Shown here piece after piece: positions 19,899 through 30,631 of a DNA stretch of 64,000 nucleotides; position 1 is the first letter of the stretch; the number at the start of each line of letters is the position of its first letter. The stretch is from NCBI RefSeq assembly GCF_015637705.1, contig NZ_JADOBE010000008.1, positions 144,752 through 208,751 on the forward strand, written 5' to 3'. The DNA is from Pseudomonas sp. N040. GTDB lineage: Bacteria > Pseudomonadota > Gammaproteobacteria > Pseudomonadales > Pseudomonadaceae. Both the position numbers and the translations under genes were made by a program. The notes under the pieces are model-generated. The model searched no databases and had not been told where the DNA came from. It saw only the letters and a list, made by a program, of their open reading frames with translations.

Positions 19899-19990
19899 GT
19901 TGGGCTTCACCGCTGCGCGGTTCAACCGCAACCTACGGGGGTGTGCGGGCTTGGCTTGTGTAGGTTGGGTTGAGCGCAGCGAAGCCCAAC
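19899..19990. repeat. REP pair, family R1
   Basis: Inverted arms GTTGGGCTTC...CAACCTACG and GTGTAGGTTGGGTTGAG...GCCCAAC, GTAG feet inward. It lies just upstream of the ureE promoter, in the 319 bp gap between yegD and ureE. Apart from this repeat and the promoter, I see no gene in that gap. Confidence 0.85.
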
Positions 19991-20152
19991 AAGGCGGTGC
20001 AAAACCCTGCAGGGTGGCTTTGTTTTGGTGCTGTTACACGATGGTAGAGTCTTTAATGGTGCAGCCGCGAAGGTTGCGCGAAAAAGAAGAAATGCCGTTC
20101 AATTGCCCGCATTGCAAGTGCAGGTTTAGTCCTTCGTGGCGGACTCTCAGGC

Positions 20153-21418
20153 TCAGCCGTAGCGTTTCTTCGCCTCGATCGCCAACCCGCTGCCGATACT
20201 GCCAAACAGATTGCCTTCGACCAGTCGTGCCTGCGGCAGCATGGCCGCAATGCTTTGCCGCAGTGCCGGAATGGAACTGGAGCCGCCGGTGAAGAACAGC
20301 GTATCCACTTGTCCGGCGCTGATGCCTGCGTCTTCCAGCAGCTGACTGACGCTGGCGCGGATGCGCTCCAGCAGCGGCTCGATGGCGTTGTCGAACAGTG
20401 TCCGGCTGAGATCGGCACGCAGCTCTGCTTCGATCCGGCCAAGGTCGATGGTCTGCTGTTCTGTGTGCGTGAGGTCGATCTTGGCGGCTTCCATCTGTAT
20501 CGCCAGCCAGTGCCCGGCACGTTGCTCGATCAGGCGTAGCAGGCGGTCGATGCCGGTGTCATCGAGGATGTCATAACGCATGTTCTGCAGCGCCAGCTGG
20601 CTCTTCTGCGCATACACGGCGTTGATGGTGTGCCAGGTGGCGAGGTTGAGGTGGTAGCTGGTCGGCATCATGGCGCCGCTTTTCATCCGGCTGCCCCAGC
20701 CGAACAGCGGCATGACGCCATGCAGGCTGAGCTGCTTGTCGAAATCGGTACCGCCAATATGCACGCCGCCGGTGGCGAGGATGTCGGCCTGACGGTCGGC
20801 CACTTCCCTGCGCTCAGGGGCCAGTCGCACCAGCGAGAAATCCGAAGTGCCGCCGCCGATGTCGACGATCAGCACCAGTTCTTCGCGCTCAATCGTGCGC
20901 TCGTAGTCGAAGGCGGCAGCGATGGGTTCGTACTGAAACGACACCTCTTTGAAACCAAGCTTGTGCGCCACTTCGATCAGGGTGTCCTGCGCCACCTGAT
21001 CGGCTTTCGCGTCATCGTCGACAAAGAACACCGGGCGGCCCAGCACCACCTGTTCGAACTCGCGGCCGGCGCTGGCTTCGGCGCGCGCTTTGAGCTGACC
21101 GATGAACAGGCGCAACAATTCCTTGAACGGCATGGCGCTGCCAAGCACGGTGGTTTCGCTCTTGAGCAGGCTGGAACCGAGCAGGCTTTTCAGCGAGCGC
21201 ATCAGCCGGCCTTCGTAACCTTCCAGGTATTCGTGCAGCGCCAGGCGACCGTACACCGGCCGGCGTTCCTCGATATTGAAAAACACCACCGAGGGCAGCG
21301 TGAGGCTGTCGTCTTCCAGCGCGATCAGCGGTTCGCTGTCCGGCCGCCACCAGCCGACGGTGGAGTTGGACGTACCGAAGTCGATGCCCAGGGCATTGGC
21401 GGGTTGCGTGAAGTTCAT
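20153..21418 (-). CDS. yegD: Hsp70-family chaperone-like ATPase (YegD)
   Basis: A 421-residue protein with the actin/Hsp70 nucleotide-binding fold: phosphate 1 motif LGIDFGTSNSTVGW at the N-terminus, VDIGGGTSDFSL (phosphate 2) near 220, and the adenosine motif FFTGGSSSIPALR near 375. It lacks the substrate-binding and lid domains of DnaK, as in E. coli YegD (about 450 residues), whose role is not well established. I chose the start MNFTQPANALGIDFG; upstream in-frame sequence adds no family similarity. It diverges from ybiI-cbpA-cbpM, so this is a local chaperone cluster inserted between the two urease operons. Confidence 0.9.
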   Translation of the reverse strand: MNFTQPANALGIDFGTSNSTVGWWRPDSEPLIALEDDSLTLPSVVFFNIEERRPVYGRLALHEYLEGYEGRLMRSLKSLLGSSLLKSETTVLGSAMPFKELLRLFIGQLKARAEASAGREFEQVVLGRPVFFVDDDAKADQVAQDTLIEVAHKLGFKEVSFQYEPIAAAFDYERTIEREELVLIVDIGGGTSDFSLVRLAPERREVADRQADILATGGVHIGGTDFDKQLSLHGVMPLFGWGSRMKSGAMMPTSYHLNLATWHTINAVYAQKSQLALQNMRYDILDDTGIDRLLRLIEQRAGHWLAIQMEAAKIDLTHTEQQTIDLGRIEAELRADLSRTLFDNAIEPLLERIRASVSQLLEDAGISAGQVDTLFFTGGSSSIPALRQSIAAMLPQARLVEGNLFGSIGSGLAIEAKKRYG

Positions 21419-21564
21419 GGCGCACAGTGTCTGGAAAAAACGGCCGCGCAGTGTACGCGAATTGGCCCTGTAATGTGCCTGGCTGGTGCTCGGCAAACAC
21501 ACTTGCAAAACTACCGGCAAGCGCCCATACCTGAACAGGTGACGCGTGCTTGTGCGAGGCAGTT

Positions 21565-21831
21565 ATGGCCGGTGGCTGGACAACCGATGGGGCGGTGCAG
21601 GAACAGATCGACAGCAGTCTGGAGGACGCCATTGCGCGCGCCCGAAGCCAGCTGCCGACGGGCGATAGCCTGACCCATTGCGAAGCCTGCGATGCGCCGA
21701 TTCCCGAGGCGCGGCGGGCGGCGATCAGGGGGGTGCGCTTGTGTGTCGCCTGTCAGTCCGAGCGCGATCGGCAGCAGTCGGCAGCCGCGGGTTACAACCG
21801 GCGTGGCAGCAAGGACAGTCAGTTACGCTGA
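21565..21831 (+). CDS. ybiI: DksA/TraR-type zinc-finger protein (YbiI-like)
   Basis: An 88-residue protein with a four-cysteine zinc finger, HCEACDAPIPEARR ... RLCVACQ, preceded by a helical segment starting EQIDSSLEDAIARARSQL. This is the short DksA-like architecture of YbiI, lacking the long coiled coil of DksA. Such proteins may bind the RNA polymerase secondary channel, but a role here is unproven. I chose the ATG at 21565; a TTG upstream is less likely. Same strand as cbpA, 95 bp before it. Confidence 0.82.
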   Translation: MAGGWTTDGAVQEQIDSSLEDAIARARSQLPTGDSLTHCEACDAPIPEARRAAIRGVRLCVACQSERDRQQSAAAGYNRRGSKDSQLR

Positions 21832-21925
21832 GCACCCACAGACATGATCCAAAGCAATGCACAGGACAGCAGCCGGACCGAGACTATCCGGTAATGCCAC
21901 TTCGCGTATCAGCAAAGGTGATGCG

Positions 21926-22885
21926 ATGGACTTCAAGGATTACTACAAGATTCTCGGCGTAGAGCCGGGTGCGGATGACGCGACGATCAAGGCCGCCTAC
22001 CGCAAGCTGGCGCGCAAGTATCACCCCGACGTGAGCAAGGAAAAGGACGCCGAAAACCAGTTCAAGGAAGTCGCCGAAGCCTACGAGGTGCTCAAGACTG
22101 CGGAGAAGCGCGCCGAATACGACGAGCTGCGCAAGTACGCCGAGCAGGGTCGTCCCTTTGAGCCGCCACCGGGCTGGCAGCCGCGAGGTGCATCAGGCCA
22201 TGGCGCAGACTTTGGTGAGTCCGGTCGTGACTTTTCCGATTTCTTCGAGTCCATCTTTGGCGCCGCCGACCGTTCGCACCGGGGGCAGGGCCGTGGCCAT
22301 GCGCGGCGCGGGCAGGATGTGGAGATGGTCTTGCCGGTGCTGCTCGAGGAAACCCTGCAGGAGGAAGCCAAACAGGTATCCCTGCAGATACCGCAGTACA
22401 GCGCCGACGGCCAGCCGATGCCGGCGCAGAGCAAAACACTGGGGGTGAAGATTCCGCCCGGTGTCAGCGAGGGCGAACGTATCCGCCTCAAGGGGCAGGG
22501 GTTGCCCGGGATTGGTGGCGCGCCGAGCGGTGACCTGTATCTGGTGATCAAGCTGGTGCCGCATCCGTTGTTCGATGTCGAGGCACATAACCTCATCCTG
22601 ACTGTGCCGTTGACCCCCTGGGAGGCGGCGCTGGGCAGCAAGATCACGGTGCCAACCCTGACCGGCAAGATTCACCTGACCGTTCCTGCCAACACGCAAA
22701 GCGGTCAGCGCCTGCGTATCAAGGGCAAGGGGCTGGTCAACAAACTGGGCGAGCATGGCGACCTGTATGCCCTGTTCAAGATCGTCAATCCGGCCAGCAG
22801 TGACGAGAAAACCCGCGGGCTGTGGGCGCAACTGGCCGAGCAGGCCGCCTTCGATCCGCGGGCCGAGTGGAGTCAGCGCAAATGA
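21926..22885 (+). CDS. cbpA: Curved-DNA-binding J-domain co-chaperone CbpA
   Basis: A 319-residue Hsp40. The J domain occupies residues 1-70 ([33 protein letters not shown] with the HPD motif). A G/F-type linker with [20 protein letters not shown] follows, then two beta-rich C-terminal domains containing the [19 protein letters not shown] segment. There is no zinc-finger domain, so class II. It stimulates Hsp70 ATPase and binds curved DNA in E. coli. Its stop overlaps the cbpM start (ATGA), the classical cbpAM coupling. The nearby YegD could be an unusual partner (inference). Confidence 0.95.
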   Translation: MDFKDYYKILGVEPGADDATIKAAYRKLARKYHPDVSKEKDAENQFKEVAEAYEVLKTAEKRAEYDELRKYAEQGRPFEPPPGWQPRGASGHGADFGESGRDFSDFFESIFGAADRSHRGQGRGHARRGQDVEMVLPVLLEETLQEEAKQVSLQIPQYSADGQPMPAQSKTLGVKIPPGVSEGERIRLKGQGLPGIGGAPSGDLYLVIKLVPHPLFDVEAHNLILTVPLTPWEAALGSKITVPTLTGKIHLTVPANTQSGQRLRIKGKGLVNKLGEHGDLYALFKIVNPASSDEKTRGLWAQLAEQAAFDPRAEWSQRK

Positions 22886-23184
22886 CCAGCAGCCTGATCG
22901 TGCAATTGAGTCTTCACGAGTTCTGCCAGCGCGCCGAGCTGCCAGAGCAATCCCTGCTGGAGCTCGTCGAGCACGGCATCATCGAACCCAGCGGCCCTGC
23001 TCCCGAGCAATGGCTGTTTGATGCCGGTGCGCTGGCCATCGCCAGACGCGCGCTGCGCCTGCAGCGCGAACTGGAGATCGAATGGGCGGGTGTCGCGCTG
23101 GCCCTGCAACTGCTTGATGAGCTGGAGCAGCTGCGTGCCGAAAACACCCTGCTGCGCCGCCGCTTGAGTCGCTTCGAGGAATAA
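22882..23184 (+). CDS. cbpM: CbpA modulator CbpM
   Basis: A 100-residue protein that binds the CbpA J domain and inhibits its co-chaperone and DNA-binding activity. It has the CbpM layout: an N-terminal [30 protein letters not shown]erR-like fold and a C-terminal coiled coil [21 protein letters not shown]. The start ATG overlaps the cbpA stop by four bases. The REP cluster begins 10 bp after its stop codon. Confidence 0.93.
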   Translation: MTSSLIVQLSLHEFCQRAELPEQSLLELVEHGIIEPSGPAPEQWLFDAGALAIARRALRLQRELEIEWAGVALALQLLDELEQLRAENTLLRRRLSRFEE

Positions 23185-23194
23185 ATCTGCCCCT

Positions 23195-23465
23195 GTTGGG
23201 CTTCGGCGCTACGCGCCTCAACCGCAACCTACGGTGTGTGCCGGGTTTGGCTTATGTAGGTTGGGTTGAGCGCAGCGAAGCCCAACAATCCACGCGCAGG
23301 TGCTCCCATTGGGCTTCATCGTTGCACGGCTCAACCACAACCTACGAGGGATGTGCGGGTTTGGTGAGACCCGTGTAGGTTGGGTTGAGCGCAGCGAAGC
23401 CCAACAGTCCCGGCGCAAGTGCTCCCGTTGGGCTTCGGCGCCAAACGCCTCAACCACAACCTACA
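23195..23465. repeat. REP cluster, family R1: two full pairs and one half
   Basis: Unit 1 is 23195-23286, unit 2 about 23308-23405, and a single arm occupies 23427-23465. Each full unit has arms of the form GTTGGGCTTC...CAACCTAC and GTAGGTTGGG...GCCCAAC separated by about 25-30 bp. The cluster ends 14 bp from the RAYT stop codon, the usual association of REPs with their transposase. Confidence 0.9.
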
Positions 23466-23479
23466 TGGTCTTGTGCTGT

Positions 23480-23989
23480 TCAAGTGCTACCAACCCAATC
23501 AGCCGGCAGCAATCCCTCTCGCACATACCGGTGAATCGACGAATAGGGCCAGTCGCCCGGCCGCAGGGCGTAGCCGTGTTTGACCGGGTTGTAATGGATG
23601 TAATCGGTATGTCGCTGCAGGTCATCTTCATCGCGGATGCAATGCTCCCAATAACGCCGCTGCCAGATGCCGCGCTCGCGTTTGAGATGGCGTGACAGGC
23701 TGATGCTTTCACTGCTGCTGATCTGCCGGCTGAAAGTGGATTTGAGCAGCGCCCAGCGGGTCGGGTAGTCCTGATCGCCGGCGGGCAGTTGCCAGATGCA
23801 GTGCAGGTGATCGGGCAGCACCACCATTGCCTTGATCTCGAATGGATGTGTAGTGCGCACCGCGCGCAGGACTTGTCGCAACGTATCTATATGTTCGGTC
23901 AGTAAAGATTGAGAGCGATCGGCCAGGGTGGCCGTGAAAAAGTAGGTGCCACCTGGCACCCAGACGCGACGGTAGCGCATGTTCACCAT
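23480..23989 (-). CDS. REP-associated tyrosine transposase (RAYT), IS200-like
   Basis: A 169-residue Y1 transposase-like protein. It begins MRYRRVWVPGGTYFFTATL, typical of RAYTs, has the HUH metal-binding motif in LPDHLHCIWQLP, and the catalytic-tyrosine helix DYIHYNPVKHGYALRPGDWPYSS. RAYTs are single-copy domesticated relatives of IS200/IS605 transposases that cut single-stranded REP hairpins at GTAG feet. This gene is flanked on both sides by R1 REPs with that foot (23195-23465 and 24069-24160), so R1 is its likely substrate. Length is normal for the family and no inactivating lesion is seen. Start at 23989 or 23980. Confidence 0.93.
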   Translation of the reverse strand: MVNMRYRRVWVPGGTYFFTATLADRSQSLLTEHIDTLRQVLRAVRTTHPFEIKAMVVLPDHLHCIWQLPAGDQDYPTRWALLKSTFSRQISSSESISLSRHLKRERGIWQRRYWEHCIRDEDDLQRHTDYIHYNPVKHGYALRPGDWPYSSIHRYVREGLLPADWVGST

Positions 23990-24068
23990 CCTTGGTGAGT
24001 GAAGTATGTTGCCAGTGTAGATGCGCGTTTGGCATTGCGGGCAGCAGGGTGGGTGAGTTGTTGCAAAT

Positions 24069-24160
24069 GTTGGGCTTCGGCGCTGTGCGCCTCAACCGCA
24101 ACCTACGGTGTGTGCCGGGCTTGGCTTGTGTAGGTTGGGTTGAGCGCAGCGAAGCCCAAC
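24069..24160. repeat. REP pair, family R1, on the 5' side of the RAYT gene
   Basis: A full inverted pair with inward GTAG feet, nearly identical to unit 1 of the cluster on the other side of the RAYT. It lies between the RAYT start and the end of ureC. Confidence 0.9.
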
Positions 24161-24191
24161 AAGCGGTGCTTAAGTCCCCCACAAACGCTGC

Positions 24192-25892
<1,701 letters not shown>

Positions 25893-25904
25893 GTGTTTGT
25901 CTCG

Positions 25905-25978
25905 CGTAGGGTGGATGGCCGTAGCCATCCACCGGTCAAGGTCACGGTGGAAATGCCTTTGGCGATTTCCACCCTACG
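25905..25978. repeat. REP pair, family R2, between ureB and ureC
   Basis: GTAGGGTGGAT...ATCCACC followed by GGTGGAAAT...ATTTCCACCCTAC. GTAG feet point outward, opposite to R1. It fills most of the ureB-ureC gap. Confidence 0.85.
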
Positions 25979-25992
25979 AAAAAGGCGAACCG

Positions 25993-26298
25993 TCAGAGCT
26001 CGCCCATCACCCGCCCGGCAAAACCGAACACGCGGCGCCCACCGGCGAGGTCCACCAGTTCGACCTCCCGCGACTGCCCCGGCTCGAAGCGCACGGCGGT
26101 GCCGGCGGCGATATTCAGGCGCATGCCTCGTGCAGCTGTCCGATCAAACAGCAGCGCGTCGTTGGTTTCGAAGAAGTGGAAGTGCGAACCGACCTGGATC
26201 GGCCGGTCGCCGCTGTTGGCCACGGTCAGCCTCAGGGTGCGCCTGCCGGCGTTGAGCTCGATCTCGCCGTCCTGAATCAGGTATTCACCGGGAATCAT
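25993..26298 (-). CDS. ureB: Urease beta subunit
   Basis: A 101-residue structural subunit of the (UreABC)3 urease. It starts [16 protein letters not shown] and contains [18 protein letters not shown] and the C-terminal [14 protein letters not shown], all typical of UreB. A slightly longer frame upstream (six codons) overlaps the ureA spacing and is less likely. Ten bases separate it from ureA, so the two are certainly cotranscribed. Confidence 0.97.
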   Translation of the reverse strand: MIPGEYLIQDGEIELNAGRRTLRLTVANSGDRPIQVGSHFHFFETNDALLFDRTAARGMRLNIAAGTAVRFEPGQSREVELVDLAGGRRVFGFAGRVMGEL

Positions 26299-26308
26299 GG
26301 CGCGCTCC

Positions 26309-26611
<303 letters not shown>

Positions 26612-26672
26612 CGAGTTGCTCCAGTCGTTCTGGCGGATGCGCTGCATCGCCGGTGTTCATTGTGATGTGCCG

Positions 26673-26742
26673 CGTAGGGTGGCTGTCGCTGTTCACATCC
26701 ACCGGTTTGTGGTGGAAAACGCTTCGCGGTTTCCACCCTACG
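26673..26742. repeat. REP pair, family R2, between ureD and ureA
   Basis: GTAGGGTGG...CATCCACC and GGTGGAAAA...TTTCCACCCTACG with outward GTAG feet, matching 25905-25978. It occupies half of the ureD-ureA gap. Confidence 0.85.
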
Positions 26743-26751
26743 TATCGATCA

Positions 26752-27591
26752 TCAGGTGTTCCAGATTCGTGGTGAAACAGCCTCCCGCCCGAGCAAAGCG
26801 GGGCGCAGCAAATGCCAGAGTTCGATCAGCCAGGCGCGGGCGTGCAGCGCTTCGCTGGCCAGACAGCGGGCCACCAGCAGGCCGGAAAGTTGGGTGAGAT
26901 CACCACGCACCGGTGTGATCAGTTCGCGGCAGCGTTCGAGCAGCTCGGCACCGATTTCACCGGTGATCAGCAGGGTGGCGAATACCGGTTGGCCGCACAG
27001 GCCGATGGGCGAGTCGAGCAGGCCGTCGCTACCGCAGATGCGTTGACGTTCGTGCCAGAGCAAGTGGCCGTCACGCAGTATTTCCAGACGCGAGCGGAAT
27101 TCGCCGCTGTCGAAGCGCTCGCCGCTGGCCGGTCGGCCGAGCGCAACCATGTCCCAGTAGCACAGGCGGGCGTCGCCCTGCAGCTGGATGCGCGTACTCA
27201 GCTGCGCCTGCGCACCGGCGTAGACAATGGTTTCCTGCGGCAGCCATTCCAGTGTGGCGCCGGTCGCGACCTGCAGTTCGAGCTGCTGATAGGCCAGGCC
27301 ATTGGCGCAGTACCACTTGGCCGCGCCGGGGCTGGTCAGTTGTGCCCAGGCCTGTTCACCGATGCTGGCGCTGATGTTCAGCCGATCCCCGCCGGCAATG
27401 CCGCCGGGCGGGTGCACGATGATGTGCTGGCAGACCTGTGGTCCTTCCGCATACAGGTGTTTTTGTACACGCAACGGGCCCTGATGGCGGCGCAGCACCG
27501 GGCGTGTGCTGTCAGCAAAACGGCCATAAGCCAGCTCCAGCTCGGCATGCCAGCTGGGGGTGAACAGGGCGGAGGGCAGGGGGGCGTTCAT
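26752..27591 (-). CDS. ureD: Urease accessory protein UreD
   Basis: A 279-residue scaffold protein (UreD/UreH) that binds apo-urease and recruits UreF and UreG for nickel insertion. Typical segments are [30 protein letters not shown] and [13 protein letters not shown]. First gene of ureDABC. It lies 229 bp after urtE on the same strand with two REP pairs between, and I see no obvious promoter of its own, so read-through from the urt operon is possible. Confidence 0.96.
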   Translation of the reverse strand: MNAPLPSALFTPSWHAELELAYGRFADSTRPVLRRHQGPLRVQKHLYAEGPQVCQHIIVHPPGGIAGGDRLNISASIGEQAWAQLTSPGAAKWYCANGLAYQQLELQVATGATLEWLPQETIVYAGAQAQLSTRIQLQGDARLCYWDMVALGRPASGERFDSGEFRSRLEILRDGHLLWHERQRICGSDGLLDSPIGLCGQPVFATLLITGEIGAELLERCRELITPVRGDLTQLSGLLVARCLASEALHARAWLIELWHLLRPALLGREAVSPRIWNT

Positions 27592-27604
27592 GGGTGTGGA
27601 TAAC

Positions 27605-27807
27605 GTTGGGCTTCGGCGCGTTGCACCTCAACCCAACCTGCGGGTTGGTGAGGGGCGGGGCTTGTGCAGGTTGGGTTGAGCGCAGCGAAGCCCAACGGGG
27701 ATGTGCGTGACTGGCGTTGGGCTTCGGCGCTTGGCGCCTCAACCCAACCTACGGTTCGCTGAGGCGCGGGGCTTGTGTAGGTTGGGTTGAGCGCAGGGAA
27801 GCCCAAC
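27605..27807. repeat. Two REP pairs, family R1, between urtE and ureD
   Basis: Units at 27605-27696 and 27716-27807, each an inverted pair with inward GTAG or GCAG feet. Together they fill nearly the whole 229 bp gap between urtE and ureD. Confidence 0.88.
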
Positions 27808-27820
27808 AAGGCAATTGCGC

Positions 27821-28519
27821 TCATATCGTCACCAGCCCACGCACGCCTTCGGCTTCCATGGTCTCGCCACGGCCCTGCTGGATGATTTCGCCACGACTCA
27901 TGACCAGATACTGGTCGGCCAGTTCGGCGGCGAAGTCGTAGAACTGCTCGACCAGCAGGATCGCCATGTCGCCACGCTCGGCCAGCTTGCGGATGACCAC
28001 GCCGATTTCCTTGATCACCGAAGGCTGAATGCCTTCAGTTGGTTCGTCGAGAATCAGCAGGCGCGGCTGGCTGGCCAGTGCGCGGCCGATGGCCAGCTGT
28101 TGCTGCTGGCCGCCGGAGAGGTCGCCGCCGCGGCGCTGCTTCATCTCGCGCAGCACCGGGAACAGTTCATAGATGAATTCCGGCACAGCCTTGGCCTGTG
28201 AGCCGGGGAAGCGTGACAGGCCCATGAGCAGATTTTCCTCCACCGTCAGGCGGCCGAAGATTTCCCGCCCTTGCGGCACATAGGCAATGCCGGCCTGCAC
28301 GCGCTGGTGCGGCTTGAACGAGGTGATCGGCCGATCCTCCCAGCGCACGCTGCCATCTTTGGCCGGGATCAGGCCCATCAGGCATTTGAGCAGGGTGGTC
28401 TTGCCCACGCCATTGCGCCCGAGCAGGCAGGTGACTTCGCCGACTTTGGCCTCGAATGACAGGCCGCGCAGAATGTGGCTGCCGCCGTAGTACTGGTGAA
28501 GCTGTTGGACTTGCAGCAT
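27821..28519 (-). CDS. urtE: Urea ABC transporter ATP-binding protein UrtE
   Basis: A 232-residue LivF-type ATPase. Walker A is LLGRNGVGKTTLL, the signature is LSGGQQQQLAIGRAL, Walker B is LLILDEPTEGIQP, and the H-loop region is ILLVEQFYDFAAELADQY. It powers urea import with UrtD. Last gene of urtABCDE. The 187 bp gap to urtD is unusually long for this operon and is filled with repeats. Confidence 0.95.
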   Translation of the reverse strand: MLQVQQLHQYYGGSHILRGLSFEAKVGEVTCLLGRNGVGKTTLLKCLMGLIPAKDGSVRWEDRPITSFKPHQRVQAGIAYVPQGREIFGRLTVEENLLMGLSRFPGSQAKAVPEFIYELFPVLREMKQRRGGDLSGGQQQQLAIGRALASQPRLLILDEPTEGIQPSVIKEIGVVIRKLAERGDMAILLVEQFYDFAAELADQYLVMSRGEIIQQGRGETMEAEGVRGLVTI

Positions 28520-28548
28520 GTTGGTGTCCTTGTTGTGTCGGTTCCTCT

Positions 28549-28580
28549 GGTGGAAAAGGCTGTGCCGTTTTCCACCCTAC
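28549..28580. repeat. Half REP, family R2, between urtE and urtD
   Basis: GGTGGAAAA...TTTTCCACCCTAC, a single R2 arm with its GTAG foot on the right. Confidence 0.75.
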
Positions 28581-28603
28581 AGACTTGATTCTGTGCTGCC
28601 TGT

Positions 28604-28702
28604 TTCCCTCTCCCCCTGCCCCTCTCCCGCAAGCGGGAGAGGGGAGGCACGGCATCTAACCAGTCCCCTCGCCCATTTATGGGAGAGGGTTAGGGAGAGG
28701 GG
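28604..28702. repeat. C-rich/G-rich inverted repeat (family R6) between urtE and urtD
   Basis: CCCTCTCCCGC-AA-GCGGGAGAGGG forms a near-perfect 11-bp hairpin at about 28619-28642, and a second half (CCCCTCGCCC...GGGAGAGGG) follows up to 28702. This is a different palindrome class without a GTAG foot, of a type common in intergenic DNA of many proteobacteria. It would form strong secondary structure in the urt mRNA. Confidence 0.75.
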
Positions 28703-28706
28703 CTTT

Positions 28707-29551
<845 letters not shown>

Positions 29552-29555
<4 letters not shown>

Positions 29556-30631
29556 TGATCCTTGTCCTTCTTGATCAGGCCGATTACGCCTTTGGGTAGA
29601 TAAAGCGTGACCAGAATGAACAGTGCGCCGAGCGCGAACAGCCAGTATTCGGGAAAGGCTACGGTGAACCAGCTCTTCATGCCATTCACCAGCCCGGCGC
29701 CGAGCAGCGGGCCGATCAGCGTGCCGCGCCCGCCGAGGGCGACCCAGACGGCGGCCTCGATGGAGTTGGTTGGCGACATTTCGCTGGGGTTGATGATGCC
29801 CACCAGCGGCACATACAGCGCGCCGGCCAGACCGCACAAAACAGCACTGAGCACCCAGATAAACAGCTTGTAGCCGCGCGGGTCATAGCCGCAGAACATC
29901 AGGCGATTTTCCGCATCACGCAGGGCGGTGAGTACCCGGCCGAATTTGCTGCGTGCCAGCCGGAAACCCAGATACAGGCTGCCGGCCAGCAACAGCACGG
30001 TACAGAGGAACAGTACGGCACGGGTGCCCGGTGCGGTGATGTCGAAGCCCAGCAGGCTGCGGAAGTTGGTAAAGCCGTTGTTGCCGCCGAAGCCGGTTTC
30101 GTTGCGGAAGAACAGCAGCATGCCGGCGAAGGTCAGCGCCTGGGTGATGATCGAGAAGTACACACCCTTGATCCGCGAACGGAAGGCGAAGAAGCCGAAC
30201 ACCAGCGCCAACAGACCGGGCGCCAGCACCACCAGACACATCGACCACAGAAAGCTGCTGGTGCCGTACCAGTACCAGGGCAGTTCGGTCCAGGACAGGA
30301 AAGTCATGAACGCCGGCAGGCCGTCGCCGGCGCTTTCACGCATCAGGTGCATGCCCATGGCGTAGCCGCCGAGGGCGAAGAACAGGCCGTGGCCGAGCGA
30401 CAGCAAACCGGCGTAGCCCCAGACCAGATCGAGCGCCAGCGCGACGATGCAGTAGCAGAGGATCTTGCCGGCCAGCGTCAGGCTGTAGGCCGAGACGTGC
30501 AGCGCACTCTCTGCCGGCAGCAGGTGCAGCAGCGGCATGGCCAACAGCACGGCGAGGATCAGGCCGCCAACGGCGAGGCTGAGTTTCGGGCCGGCTTTTT
30601 GCGCCAGCGTGAGGGTCATAGGCTGGTTCAT
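29552..30631 (-). CDS. urtC: Urea ABC transporter permease UrtC
   Basis: A 359-residue LivM-type inner-membrane permease with about nine hydrophobic segments. Typical segments include DLVWGYAGLLSLGHGLFFALGGYAMGM and the C-terminal coupling region ALGGRGTLIGPLLGAGLVNGM. The start ATG and the urtB stop share one base (TGATG). Part of urtABCDE. Confidence 0.95.

Noticed and set aside
23195..23465. Closely spaced repeats that could suggest a CRISPR array
   Set aside because: The repeats are long inverted pairs with variable arms and no uniform unique spacers; they match dispersed REPs and no cas genes are present.
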